Assembly: GCA_035559815.1 (NCBI GenBank)
Contig: DATMAT010000038.1
Location: forward strand, 1 to 59,295
From: Thermodesulfobacteriota bacterium
GTDB taxonomy: Bacteria; Desulfobacterota_D; UBA1144; Nemesobacterales; CSP1-2
DNA: 59,295 nucleotides
Direction: 5' to 3'
The notes below the pieces were generated by a model. That model ran no database searches. It saw nothing but the letters and a program-made list of their open reading frames with translations, and was not told the origin of the DNA. The position numbers and the translations under genes are program-made. Below, in pieces: positions 26,653 to 36,200 of this stretch. Each line of letters opens with the position of its first letter. Within the stretch, counting starts at the first letter, position 1.

Positions 26653-27285
26653 CTAAGGTTTTGTAACCTTCAAGTCGGAAAATTCCCAGACATTTTTGTT
26701 TTGTGCATTTGCGGGCGAATTTCCAGTTAAACCTACAAAACTCCCACCCTGTGGTGGTTGCCCTTTGAAGGTAACAACTTCTATATCATTAATGTAAACT
26801 TTTGCTTCGTTTCCCTTTGTCACCACCCTTAGTTGATTAACCTCACCTAAACCTTTTTTAAGTGCGCTATTCTGACGCCACGATACCGGTTCTAAAACAC
26901 GCTTATTTGTCCAACGTTTGACTGTATACCAACCGTCACCGGTAACCAAGAGGTAATAGTAATCATCGTAGCCCTTCGCCCAGAATATGAGCCCGCCGCC
27001 ATAGTTTGGGTCGTCGCTCTTGGTAAGACTTACATTAACACAAGCATCCATGTCCTCAAAAATGTTGGCTTGGTTAATAATGGGATAACTGGTATTCACG
27101 TCTGGCTGAATGACCAGTTTTCCATTGGCTACGTTCAAGTTTGCATTTGCCTCACCCCAGGCCGGGTCCAGAGACGTAAAATTATCCTCGTAAAAAACTT
27201 CACTACCCTTACAGGCTAAAACGTTTTTGGCTAAAGATAAAACGGTTAGACCAACCAGCACGACTAGAACAATTTTAGTTTTCAT
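26653..27285 (-). CDS. Secreted lectin/LamG-like (DUF1080-type) protein, copy 1
   Basis: This 210-residue protein has a signal peptide ending near VLACKG. The rest is a jelly-roll domain with 'YEDNFTSLDPAWGEA', 'GGGLIFWAKGYDDYYYLLV', 'LRVVTKGNEAKVYINDIEVV' and 'VGLTGNSPANAQ'. This pattern fits concanavalin-like domains such as LamG or the DUF1080/GH16-related family, often carbohydrate-binding. TAAAGGAGG precedes the ATG. It is a close relative of the next gene (26653 and 27370 copies form a tandem pair, same strand, 84 bp apart). Ligand and catalytic activity are unknown. Confidence 0.72.
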   Translation of the reverse strand: MKTKIVLVVLVGLTVLSLAKNVLACKGSEVFYEDNFTSLDPAWGEANANLNVANGKLVIQPDVNTSYPIINQANIFEDMDACVNVSLTKSDDPNYGGGLIFWAKGYDDYYYLLVTGDGWYTVKRWTNKRVLEPVSWRQNSALKKGLGEVNQLRVVTKGNEAKVYINDIEVVTFKGQPPQGGSFVGLTGNSPANAQNKNVWEFSDLKVTKP

Positions 27286-27369
27286 AACATACCTCCTTTA
27301 AACAAGTGTATTACTCATCACTAATACTAAGAAATATGAGAGTTTTGGTCTCGATTCTTCCCCTTAATT

Positions 27370-28041
27370 CTATTGGCCTGGGTAGCTGCCCGAGCCGGGA
27401 GAAGCACCGGAACCCGTGGCAGCCGCATCTGGCTTTGTTACCTTCAACTCGGAAAATTCCCAGACTGACGGGGCGTTGCCAATTACCCCGATAAATCCAC
27501 CACCCTGGGGTGGTTGGCCTTTGAAGCTAACTACCTGAGTGTCGTTTATATAAACTGTAGCTTCATTCCCCTTGGTCACAACGCGGAGTTGATTGGTCTG
27601 GCCCACGCCCTTTTTTAGAGCGGCATTCTGGCGCCACGGCACCGGGTCCAGGGCTCGCCCGTTTGTCCAGCGTCTGACTGCATACCAGCCGTCGCCATTT
27701 ATAAGCAAGTAATAATAATCATCGTATCCCTTGGCCCAAAAGATAAGACCACCTCCCCAACTTACGTCGTCGCTCTTGGCTATGGTCACATTTATGCAGG
27801 CATCCATGTCCTCGAAGATATTAGCCTGGTTTATTGCACTCCATAACTTATCCGCCTCGGGTTGAATGACAAGCTTTCCATCTTTTACACTCTGCTTATT
27901 GCTTGGTTCACCCCATGCTGGGTCCATAGTAGCAAAGTTATCTTCATAAAGGACCTCACTTCCCTTACAAGCCAAGACATCCCCGGAAGTAAACAAAAAA
28001 ACCATTGCAACAACTGCTAAAACACCTATCATCCACCTCAT
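27370..28041 (-). CDS. Secreted lectin/LamG-like (DUF1080-type) protein, copy 2
   Basis: The product has 223 residues, a signal peptide ending VLACKG, and the same domain as the downstream copy. Most of the core is shared ('INQANIFEDMDAC', 'GGGLIFWAKGYDDYYYLL', 'QLRVVTKGNEA'). It differs by a Gly/Ser/Pro-rich tail ('GSGASPGSGSYPGQ') that may be a flexible linker or surface tether. CTAAGGAGG precedes the ATG at 28041. The pair clearly arose by tandem duplication, and differences concentrate in the N-terminal third and tail. Function unknown; binding of a sugar or polymer at the cell surface is the likeliest role. Confidence 0.72.
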   Translation of the reverse strand: MRWMIGVLAVVAMVFLFTSGDVLACKGSEVLYEDNFATMDPAWGEPSNKQSVKDGKLVIQPEADKLWSAINQANIFEDMDACINVTIAKSDDVSWGGGLIFWAKGYDDYYYLLINGDGWYAVRRWTNGRALDPVPWRQNAALKKGVGQTNQLRVVTKGNEATVYINDTQVVSFKGQPPQGGGFIGVIGNAPSVWEFSELKVTKPDAAATGSGASPGSGSYPGQ

Positions 28042-28339
28042 GATCTACCCTCCTTAGTTATTTAGTTATTTTTTACATGAAAAATTTGGGGAGGCAGAAA
28101 AATGCTATTCATATACATATAGTATGTCTATTAAATAATGTAATTTAAGATAGTTAGGCAAATTATATAACCGCCGCTCATTCCATGTCAAGCATTTGTA
28201 TATTCAGTAAATATGAGGCTAGGAAAGACAATGAGGATAGAAAAGATTCATGCATAAAATGAGTTTAACTTGAATCCCAATGCTAAAATGATAAAATGGT
28301 GCGAAGTTTTAAATTTCTTTCTTAAAGGAGGAAGAAATC

Positions 28340-29884
28340 ATGATCAAAGTTAGACGACTTAGTAAGATACTAATAATCCCATATTATCTAACCATTCTTA
28401 TATTTACTCTAATAGTATCTGTATATTTTGTCTCATGTGATAATGATGGAGACGGCAGCAGCGATACTCTGGATTTGGCGGTCACGGAAGCAACAACCAC
28501 ACAGATTGTTGACGAGGAGGGAAACCCACAGAACAAATCAGTACTCAGGATAAGCTTCAACGGCGAAGTTCAGGTTTTGGATGCCAGCGGTCTAACAGTA
28601 AAGAGCGCCCTTAGAGACCCCGTTACTGACCAAACAGTTTTCAGTGAGCTTGATATAAAGCAAACCAATGTCACTGAGGTGATAGCTAATACAGTAAAAG
28701 CAACAACCAGGCAGGTTGATAACAACACGTTAGAATTGACAGTTGACGGACTTGTGGGAGATGGGGGGATTTTCTCTGTCACTGATGGTGCATTGACAAT
28801 AAACGGTAATCCCATAGAAGCTGGTGAAATAACCCTATCACTACCGACAAGCCCCGAAGAAGCAACCCTGGCAATAAAGCCCTTTTCTCCGACTGACATC
28901 AACCTTTTTTTGCAACTAGCTTATCCTGATGGAATGCCTGACATTATTCCCACCCCCCTGATAGATGAAGAGGTATTTGAAGGCTTTTCGGAATTCATGC
29001 AGCGGAAAGTAGACTTAGGGTTGATAAGCGAAGAGGAATTGCAGGAACTGTTAGAACTCTTTAACAGCCCGGAGGTTATAGAAACTATACCTAATGCTAA
29101 TCTTCGAGCCGCACTGCTCTCCTTGGCAGGAACGGCTTTCTCCGCAGCTATTGACGCAGTTATAAATGGAGAGAATAGGAGAGGCATTCCTTATGCGTTA
29201 GTGGACTTTGACCTTGGCAAAGTGAATCTGCCGTCTCCTTTAGAGGTCTTTCCCCCAGTTCTAGCCCTAGCCTTTCCTAACACCCCGGGTGGTTCCACCA
29301 TCATTTTTAATGATGCCCTTATGGGGGAGCCTTTCCAGGTACTCTCATCCATTATGGCTCATGAGGCATTGCATCAAGGAGTTGTTTCATCCGGGATACC
29401 AGAAGAGATAGTGGCAGCGGCAGCAGCGACACTGGTTTGGGCTCAACAGTTGCTTATTGATCCACAGGTTGTTTCCACAAATACTTTCACTGTGGATTTT
29501 CAGAATTCAGCGCTATTGGGGATGCTGAACTCAGGAAAAAGAGGATTCCCAAACTTAGGTCTTGATGAAGCTCCTCAGACGCACTCTCCTCCAGTCGTAC
29601 TTCCAGATGCAGTATCTCCATTTGGAGAACTTCCCAGTTTTGAGGATGGTTTTCGCTTTATCAACGAACTCGGGGGTATAGCCGATACCGACACCCCTGG
29701 ACAAAACAACCCTACACTCCAGCGCTACCTTTCAGCCATTTCACAAAGCAACCAGTCGGGATGGGATTTTAACCAGGAAACCCTTGACTTTATTGATGGC
29801 AATATCCAAATACTCACCCCTCAGGAGCAGTTTAAACTGGTTCAGATTCTCAAATTAAGATTGCCAGAGGAAGTAATCCCCTAG
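28340..29884 (+). CDS. Lipoprotein with bacterial Ig-like N-terminus and HEXXH motif
   Basis: This 514-residue protein starts with a long signal region and a lipobox-like 'VYFVSCDNDG', so it is probably lipid-anchored. Residues 45-170 resemble SbsA/Ig-like repeats found in secreted proteins (TVKSALRDPVTDQTVFSE..., 'NTLELTVDGLVGDGG'). Near residue 340 is 'SSIMAHEALHQGVVSSG', an HEXXH zinc motif, followed by 'EEIVAAAAATLVWAQQL'. A distant third ligand is not obvious, so peptidase activity is uncertain. AAAGGAGG precedes the ATG. No family recognised with confidence. The gap upstream (28042-28339) is AT-rich without clear elements. Confidence 0.65.
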   Translation: MIKVRRLSKILIIPYYLTILIFTLIVSVYFVSCDNDGDGSSDTLDLAVTEATTTQIVDEEGNPQNKSVLRISFNGEVQVLDASGLTVKSALRDPVTDQTVFSELDIKQTNVTEVIANTVKATTRQVDNNTLELTVDGLVGDGGIFSVTDGALTINGNPIEAGEITLSLPTSPEEATLAIKPFSPTDINLFLQLAYPDGMPDIIPTPLIDEEVFEGFSEFMQRKVDLGLISEEELQELLELFNSPEVIETIPNANLRAALLSLAGTAFSAAIDAVINGENRRGIPYALVDFDLGKVNLPSPLEVFPPVLALAFPNTPGGSTIIFNDALMGEPFQVLSSIMAHEALHQGVVSSGIPEEIVAAAAATLVWAQQLLIDPQVVSTNTFTVDFQNSALLGMLNSGKRGFPNLGLDEAPQTHSPPVVLPDAVSPFGELPSFEDGFRFINELGGIADTDTPGQNNPTLQRYLSAISQSNQSGWDFNQETLDFIDGNIQILTPQEQFKLVQILKLRLPEEVIP

Positions 29885-29984
29885 AGGAATTCCCTGCGGT
29901 TATCCCACAATGAGTTCCTGTGGATGCTTACTAACGGTTTATCTTCTCTTGCTTTTTTCAAGGTAACCGTTCACCCCCCCCATT

Positions 29985-30020
29985 TGAATTGTCATTCTGA
30001 GGGCGTCAACCCTAAGAATC
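29985..30020. repeat. GTCATTCTGAGG...AAGAATCT repeat
   Basis: A short copy of the dispersed GTCATTC...GAATCT family lies between the HEXXH lipoprotein and the convergent sulfite-oxidase-family gene. Nothing else is evident in 29885-30176. Confidence 0.5.
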
Positions 30021-30176
30021 TGGTCCAATTGACAATTAGCTTTACGGTAAGGGGCGAATGATTACTTTTCAAGTAGTCTTAGTTACTTTGGGGATTAACT
30101 GATTAAGGGAGGGGTGAGAGAGAATGGGATAAAAAAGAGTGAAGAGCCGGTAGAAAAATCCCTTCTGACATGAATA

Positions 30177-30833
30177 TCACTTATTCTCTTTAGCCTTCCT
30201 TCTTATCTCCCAGGCCTTCATGTCCTCCTCCCAGAATCTCTCCTCTAGCCAGGGGTCGCCATGAATGTGATAACCCCTTAACTCCCAGTAGCCCGGTTTA
30301 TCTTCCAGCATGAATTCCACTCCACACACATATTTGGCGCTTTTCCAGGCGTAAAGCTGGGGGATAACCAGCCTGAGCGGAAAGCCGTGTTCAGGCTCGA
30401 GCGGCTTGCCGTTTAGATTGTATGCGAAAAGACAATCTTCCCTCAAAAAGTCCTCCAAGGGTAGATTAGCCGTGTAACCCTCCATGCAGTGAATCATGAG
30501 GTATTTAGCTTGGGGATTAGGCTCGACCAGGTCGTAGATGGTTTTGGTGCTTACACCCTCCCACAGCATATTCTGCTTAGACCACCTAGTTACACAGTGA
30601 AAATCAGCAAGCACCTCCACTTTGGGAAGGCTCAGGAATTCAGCCCAGGTGAGCGTTCTTTGCTGCTTAACTTCACCGCCAACCACGAAACGCCACTTCT
30701 CTTGATTAAACACCGGCCTTGGCGCTATGTCATAAACCGGGAATTTGTGGGTTATAACCTGACCCGGTGGAATTCTTTTCATGTGGGTAACGGTTGGGCT
30801 TACGATTTGCTTTTTTTCATCTACCTCGTTCAT
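30177..30833 (-). CDS. Sulfite-oxidase-family molybdopterin protein (YuiH-like)
   Basis: Start chosen at the ATG at 30833, 8 nt after AAGGA; the longer frame to 30932 contains repeat-like DNA. The 218-residue protein is an oxidoreductase molybdopterin-binding domain without an Fe-S or dimerisation domain. The conserved segment 'VLADFHCVTRWSKQNMLWEGV' carries the Cys that ligates molybdenum in this family. 'PEHGFPLRLVIPQLYAWKSAKYVCGVEF' and 'GYWELRGYHIHGDPWLEERFW' are also typical. No export signal is seen, so it is probably cytoplasmic. Substrate unknown. It follows the pterin operon on the same strand after about 160 bp; a functional link is not established. Confidence 0.85.
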   Translation of the reverse strand: MNEVDEKKQIVSPTVTHMKRIPPGQVITHKFPVYDIAPRPVFNQEKWRFVVGGEVKQQRTLTWAEFLSLPKVEVLADFHCVTRWSKQNMLWEGVSTKTIYDLVEPNPQAKYLMIHCMEGYTANLPLEDFLREDCLFAYNLNGKPLEPEHGFPLRLVIPQLYAWKSAKYVCGVEFMLEDKPGYWELRGYHIHGDPWLEERFWEEDMKAWEIRRKAKENK

Positions 30834-30993
30834 ATCCACTTCCTTTTTAGTTTCCGCCACAGAGGACACCGAGTTTCGTCCGTTATCGTGTTTGCGTGTT
30901 AGCTTGTTTTCAAGTTGTTTTTTAACCCACAAACCCGTAACAAGCTAATCTGTTAACAATCTCTTTTCTCTGTGCTCTCTGTGGCTGGTCTTT

Positions 30994-31698
30994 TCAAAAT
31001 ATCCCGGACGACGGCAAGATGACCACCTCCTCGGTAAGCGTCTCTTTTGGCTGCTTGTATATATTCACTATCATTTTTGCTACGTCCTTGGCGTCAATCA
31101 TCTTTTTCCTGTCCCAATCCCCCGGAAGACCGTCCCAGAGCGGTGTATCAGTTGGACCGGGCAATACGGCAGTGACCTTGATTCCCATATCCCTAAGCTC
31201 TTCCCTGAGTGAATTGGTAAAACCCAGAAGACCAAACTTTGAGGCACAATAGGCAGACCAATTAGGAAAACCAGTCTTAGAGGCAATTGAAGAGATATTG
31301 AATATATGACTTCCCTTCCCCATTAATCTAAGAGAATGTTTGGTAACAAGGAAAGCCCCGGTTAGATTGACTCTAAGTGTCTCTTCCCACTTAGATGTCT
31401 CAAAGTCGGAAACGGGACCAAGGAAGGCTACCCCGGCATTGTTTACCAGCACGTTTATCTTCCCGCTAACCTCGGAAAGACCTTTTATAAACCCACCAAC
31501 CTGAGCTTCATCCCCGACGTCGCAAACGGAGGCATATACCCTGCCCCCATTCTCTTCTATTTCCCTTTTTACTGTCTTTAACCCCTCGTTAGTTCTGGCG
31601 CAAATGGCAAGGATGGCTCCTTCCCGGGCAAACTCCAGAGCGACTTCCCTGCCTATTCCCTTCCCAGCGCCAGTGACAACTACCAACTCCCCGCTCAT
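30994..31698 (-). CDS. Short-chain dehydrogenase, sepiapterin-reductase-like by context
   Basis: This 234-residue classical SDR has the NAD(P) motif '[14 protein letters not shown]' (about 7-20), '[10 protein letters not shown]' (about 89), catalytic Ser ('FNISSIAS') and 'YCASK' (Tyr/Lys). 'ARTNEG' after the second strand suggests NADPH. The start overlaps the folE stop by 4 bp, making it the last gene of a four-gene pterin operon with folE and two PTPS genes. In the biopterin route a sepiapterin reductase (SDR) makes tetrahydrobiopterin from pyruvoyl-tetrahydropterin, so that role is inferred from position. Other SDR substrates cannot be excluded by sequence. Confidence 0.82.
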   Translation of the reverse strand: MSGELVVVTGAGKGIGREVALEFAREGAILAICARTNEGLKTVKREIEENGGRVYASVCDVGDEAQVGGFIKGLSEVSGKINVLVNNAGVAFLGPVSDFETSKWEETLRVNLTGAFLVTKHSLRLMGKGSHIFNISSIASKTGFPNWSAYCASKFGLLGFTNSLREELRDMGIKVTAVLPGPTDTPLWDGLPGDWDRKKMIDAKDVAKMIVNIYKQPKETLTEEVVILPSSGIF

Positions 31699-32249
31699 AC
31701 CTGCTTGCCTATCAGCCTCAGAAACTCCGACCTAGTCCTTTCATCCTCTTTGAAAACCCCTCTCATCGAGCTTGTCAGCATGTTCGCCTCTGCCTTTTTA
31801 ACGCCCCTCATGGCCATGCAGAGATGATAAGCCTCTGCAACCACGCCGATGCCCTCCGGGTTCAATATATCGCTCAGAAAATCGGCAATCTGGACGGTCA
31901 TCCTTTCCTGAACCTGAAGCCTTCGGGAAAATACCTCCACTATACGGGGGATTTTGCTAAGCCCGATGATTTTTCCGTTAGGGACATAGGCCACGTGGCA
32001 TTTTCCGAAAAATGGCAACAAATGATGTTCACACAGACTATAGAACTCTATGTCCCTCACTATCACCATTTCATCATACTTTTCATCAAAAATCGCACCG
32101 TTCACCAATTCCCTTGGTGATAGCCTATAACCCGATGTTAATTCCTTATACATCCTGGAAATCCGTCCAGGTGTATCCTTCAGTCCCTGTCGATCCGGGT
32201 CCTCCCCGATCGCGGTAAGAATTTCCTTTACTGCACTCTCGATGCTCAT
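31695..32249 (-). CDS. folE: GTP cyclohydrolase I
   Basis: Start chosen at the ATG at 32249 behind GAGGAGG; the longer frame begins with TTG at 32279 inside the previous gene. The 184-residue enzyme converts GTP to dihydroneopterin triphosphate. Hallmarks are '[17 protein letters not shown]' (about 25-40), the zinc site '[21 protein letters not shown]' (Cys and two His, about 68-88), '[20 protein letters not shown]', and '[13 protein letters not shown]' with the third zinc Cys. Full length for the family. It sits between the PTPS genes and the SDR gene, so its product probably goes to a biopterin-type cofactor as well as or instead of folate. Confidence 0.95.
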   Translation of the reverse strand: MSIESAVKEILTAIGEDPDRQGLKDTPGRISRMYKELTSGYRLSPRELVNGAIFDEKYDEMVIVRDIEFYSLCEHHLLPFFGKCHVAYVPNGKIIGLSKIPRIVEVFSRRLQVQERMTVQIADFLSDILNPEGIGVVAEAYHLCMAMRGVKKAEANMLTSSMRGVFKEDERTRSEFLRLIGKQV

Positions 32250-32253
32250 ACTG

Positions 32254-32679
32254 CTATTCTTCCTCCTCGAAATACTCAAAGTAGTTATCCGGTGTCTCCC
32301 AGAGCTTCAGATGACGGAGTTTGGCCTCTTTCAACCTGGGCTGAAGCTTGAGCCAGATGTATTTTACTATGTTTTCCCCAGAAGGTTGGAACTCCCTGAA
32401 ATAAGGTACTTCGACGTCAAGCCGGGTATGGTCCAGCTCCTCTATTATATCCTTCATGAGTCCATCTAACTCGGAAAGGTTTATTATCATCCCCGTTTCC
32501 GGGTCTATTCTTCCGGAAACCTTTACCTCCACATAGTAATCGTGTCCGTGCCCCCTGGGATTATTGCATTTTCCGAAAATACGGCGATTTTCCTCCTCGG
32601 AGAATTTGGCCGAATGGAGCCGGTGAGCGGAGGAGAAATGATAGATCTTAGCCAACGTGCATATCTCTCTTATCATCAT
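32254..32679 (-). CDS. 6-pyruvoyl-tetrahydropterin synthase family protein, copy 2
   Basis: The protein has 141 residues. The zinc histidines appear as 'FSSAHRL' and '[10 protein letters not shown]'. The catalytic C-x5-HGH arrangement is present ('CNNPRGHGH'), with '[17 protein letters not shown]' and a late '[14 protein letters not shown]' glutamate, as in PTPS/QueD enzymes. It converts dihydroneopterin triphosphate to pyruvoyl- (PTPS) or carboxy-tetrahydropterin (QueD). The pairing with an SDR and the lack of QueE/QueC genes nearby favour a PTPS role. Its start overlaps the first copy by 4 bp. Sequence divergence between the copies suggests separate substrates or a heteromer; unproven. Confidence 0.88.
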   Translation of the reverse strand: MMIREICTLAKIYHFSSAHRLHSAKFSEEENRRIFGKCNNPRGHGHDYYVEVKVSGRIDPETGMIINLSELDGLMKDIIEELDHTRLDVEVPYFREFQPSGENIVKYIWLKLQPRLKEAKLRHLKLWETPDNYFEYFEEEE

Positions 32680-33101
32680 CGCTCCCTCCGGTAATCCACA
32701 TAAAGATCAGGCGTCTCATAGAGCCTTATTCGATAGAGCCGGCAGTCGGTTTTTTCTTCGAGCTTCTTTTCCATGGAATCCCAAAGCACCCGAGCTATAT
32801 TCTCGGTAGTAGGAATTAAGTCCTTAAAGTGTGGATTATCCTCATTCAGATATTTGTGGTCAAAATCCTTCAAGACATCATTAATCATGGGCTTCAAATC
32901 ATAAAGGTTAATTATCATTCCGGTATCCGGGTCAACATCACCCTCTATGGTAACCTCTAGGACGTAATTGTGGCCATGACCGTACGGGCTGGTGCATTTG
33001 CCGAAAACAGCCTTGTTCTTTTCATCGCTCCACTTGGGATTCCAATAACGATGAGATGCAGCGAAATCTATTCTCTTTGTAAGAAGGGTCTTGTATCCCA
33101 C
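32676..33101 (-). CDS. 6-pyruvoyl-tetrahydropterin synthase family protein, copy 1
   Basis: The protein has 141 residues and a GTG start at 33101 without a clear binding site. It shows 'FAASHRYWNP', 'CTSPYGHGHNYVLEVTIEG' (C-x5-HGH), 'DPDTGMIINLYDLKPMI' and 'DHKYLNEDNPHFKDLIPTTEN'. The last two resemble animal PTPS more than typical QueD. 'LYETPDLYVDY' carries the terminal glutamate. It is the first gene of the pterin operon (this gene, copy 2, folE, SDR), all overlapping or within a few bases. The role is inferred as the PTPS step of tetrahydrobiopterin synthesis; QueD activity remains possible. Confidence 0.88.
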   Translation of the reverse strand: MGYKTLLTKRIDFAASHRYWNPKWSDEKNKAVFGKCTSPYGHGHNYVLEVTIEGDVDPDTGMIINLYDLKPMINDVLKDFDHKYLNEDNPHFKDLIPTTENIARVLWDSMEKKLEEKTDCRLYRIRLYETPDLYVDYRRER

Positions 33102-33218
33102 AGTTATTCTTGCTCGGATTAAGAGATCGAACTTAATTTAAGTATTAAGGATAGCATATGGCTTATAAATGTCACGAATAAGCTTCCATTTCTTTAACTC
33201 TACGGTACTATTTATTCG

Positions 33219-36200
33219 ATGTATATCAGTCCTGAAGAGATTCTCGAACAGGTGTTCGTCGACCTTCGAAGAAAACGCAAAAGGATTCTAATCGAAAATG
33301 GAGGAGTAGAGTTTTTATTAGTTTCCCTGGTTATCCTGGGGGCTGTCTCTATTCTTTCCTACGTTTATCCGAACCCTATCTATTTTAGCGCTCTAAAGCT
33401 CATAGCCATAACCGGCTTATGCTTCGGATTCTGCAGGTTTCTACTCCCGGCACTGTTAAAGAACGAACGAAAATCAGGAATAGCCCTAGAGCTAGAAAAG
33501 CTGTTACCAGGTTTAGGAGAAGAAGTCTTAAGCGCCGTCCTCCTGTCATCAGACCTTAAGAAAAATGATATAGAACTGGGCATCTCTAGTTCCCTGGTCA
33601 AAGCTCATTTGGATAAAGTTGCCCACAAACTCGGCTCATTGGACCTGTCCCCGGTCATTCCTGAAAGGAAGAGCATCAAATACAAGAACCCTCTTCTAGC
33701 CGTTTCCATACTTCTTTTAGCCGTACTGGTATTCGCTCCAAGGGATTTTCGAACCTTCTTGTTTAGCACCCAAATCCTGCCCTCCTCAGAGCCAGCACTG
33801 CTAGACCTCGCCGATATTACCATACAGTATCAATATCCTGACTATACAAAGATTCCGGCCAAAGAGGTGCGAGGGAGCAACGGAGACGTAAGGGCCTTAA
33901 AAGGAACCCATGTCACCTTCTTGGCCGAAGCGATTAACCAATTCCACAAAGGAAGATTATTCTTGGAGCAAGGCAATGTTATCCCCGTAAATCTCGAAGA
34001 TGGGAGAATCAAAGCCGAGTTCACGGTAGTTTCAAGCGGCAGTTTTTTCATCGAAGATGAAGATGGGAAATTCAGGTCGAAGTCCTTTAAAATCACCTCC
34101 GAGGAAGATAACCTTCCCCAAATAACCGTTAATACCCCGGCCGGAGAGATTATGGAAACGGGCGAGAAGGACAAGCTTGAGCTTTACTACACGGCCCAGG
34201 ATGATTTCGGACTCACTAAACTGGTTCTATCCTGGCAGGGCAAGAACGGCGAGTCGAGCAAATTGATACGGCAGGAAAAAGAAGAACCACAGACAGCCGA
34301 GGGAAAATTTGTCTGGGACTTAAGCCTGGTCGAATCCGAACCCGACGAAATTATCCAGGCAAAGATAAAAGCCTATGATAACGACACAGTGTCCGGGCCC
34401 AAGGTAGGTGTTTCAAACACAATCAGAGTTCAGATAAAAAACTCTCGAAAAAAGCATCAAGATATATTAGCGCAGGCCGAAGAAGTCATGGATAAACTCC
34501 TTCATGTACTCGCGGATGAAATCGAAAGCTCGAGATTAAAAGCTGCGCTTTCAGAGAACGCAGCTAACCGAGGGGAGACCGAACCCCGCACCGAGCTCGA
34601 TAGGATAAAAAAAGACCAGGAAGGCATAGCCGGTAAGATTGAGGATGCCTTGAGTTCCTTGAATAATCTTCTCGGCAAAATGCAGGATGACCAATTTTCA
34701 GATTATACGTTTTATCTCGGGCTCTCTAACATGAGGATTAGAATCGAGGAGTTACTGCAAGAGCGCCGTAATCTGCTTTCCTCCTTATCCGCAGGTGATT
34801 TACTCCGGCTTGACGGCCTTATAACCAGAGAAATTAATGAGTTTGAGGACGACATAATATTCTTAGACTCTATGCTCAAAGGCGAACGATTAGAAGAATC
34901 CTTGGTATACGGAAAAGAAACGCTCGACAAGTATAATCAGCTCTCCGCGCTTTTGGAAAAACTAAGACAAACCGGGGACGAGGCAATGATGGGAGAGATA
35001 GAGGGAAAGATAGAAGAACTAAGAAGCCTGGTCTCTCAGTTAGCAGAGAAGTTGAGCTCTATAAGCGCAGATATCTACGAAGGATTTCTCAATCCCGATG
35101 CCTTTGAGTCCCTTGATTTGCAGGATAGGCTAGACGAAATTAGCAGGCTGGCACAGGAGGGGAAAATTGAAGAGGCCCTGGAATTGCTCTCCGGTATCAA
35201 GGACAGCCTAGAAAGCATGATTGCCTCCTTGGAAAGCGGCTTTCAGTCTTTCAGCACGGCTTCATTATCAAAAGAGTTAGCCAAGTTAAACGAGTTGATA
35301 GCCCGAATCGAGGGCATCGAGAAGGAACAGACTGCGCTCAAACAAAGAACCGAGACCCTCAAGGAATCACTGCTAAAATCCCCCCCAAAAAATGAAAGCC
35401 TGCTCGAATTTGCGGAAAGAGAGCGGAAAAAAGTGGAACAGTTGAAGAGTAGGCTTATGCAGGCCAGGGATAAACCCTATGCCGGTGAACCGGAAAGTGA
35501 GGTTATCAAGGGCTTTAATCCTATCGACCAGGCTCTTCGCAAGACGGACGAGCTAGAGCGTTGGCTTCTTGCTCTAGAACTGGAGGAAGCACTTAAAAAT
35601 GCCCAGGAACTGGAAGCAGAAACCAGCGGTCTTAACAATCTCATCAAACTATTCGGGAAAACGGCAGAAAGCCATGGAGAGATAGAGAGAGCAGAAGAGA
35701 TGGCCAAAGGGATCCGGGAGGATATCGAGCAATTCTTAAAAGGCGGGGCTAAAGATGTACAATCATACCAGGTCGCCGAGAGACAGGATAAGATCCAGGC
35801 AGAAACAAGAGACCTTGAAGATACCCTAGTCCAATACCAAGATGACCTCCCCCTTTCTCCAGGAATAGGTGAGAACCTGTCTGAGTCTAAGGGGTTCATG
35901 GGCGGTGCATCAAAAAGCCTTAAAAGCAAAGAGGTATCAAAAGCCATCTCAAACCAGGAAGAAGCCATTAAATCCCTGAAGAAGGCCAAGGAGGAGGCAG
36001 GTCAACTACTCAAGAAATACCAGTTGAGCGCAAGAGGCATGGGACCCCCTGTTCCCTTTGTCCTGGGCGGCAATCAGCCAAGAGAGGGCCCACGAGGGAT
36101 CGACACCGGTTATGTAGAGATCCCGGCCCCCGGAGAGTCGGAGAGGGGAAAGGAATTTAAGGAGAACCTTATGAAGGCCCTGAAAGGAGGGTCGCCCGAC

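Noticed and set aside
31695-33101. Queuosine (preQ0) biosynthesis cluster
   Set aside because: folE and PTPS/QueD-like genes are shared with that route, but QueE and QueC are absent and an SDR is present instead.
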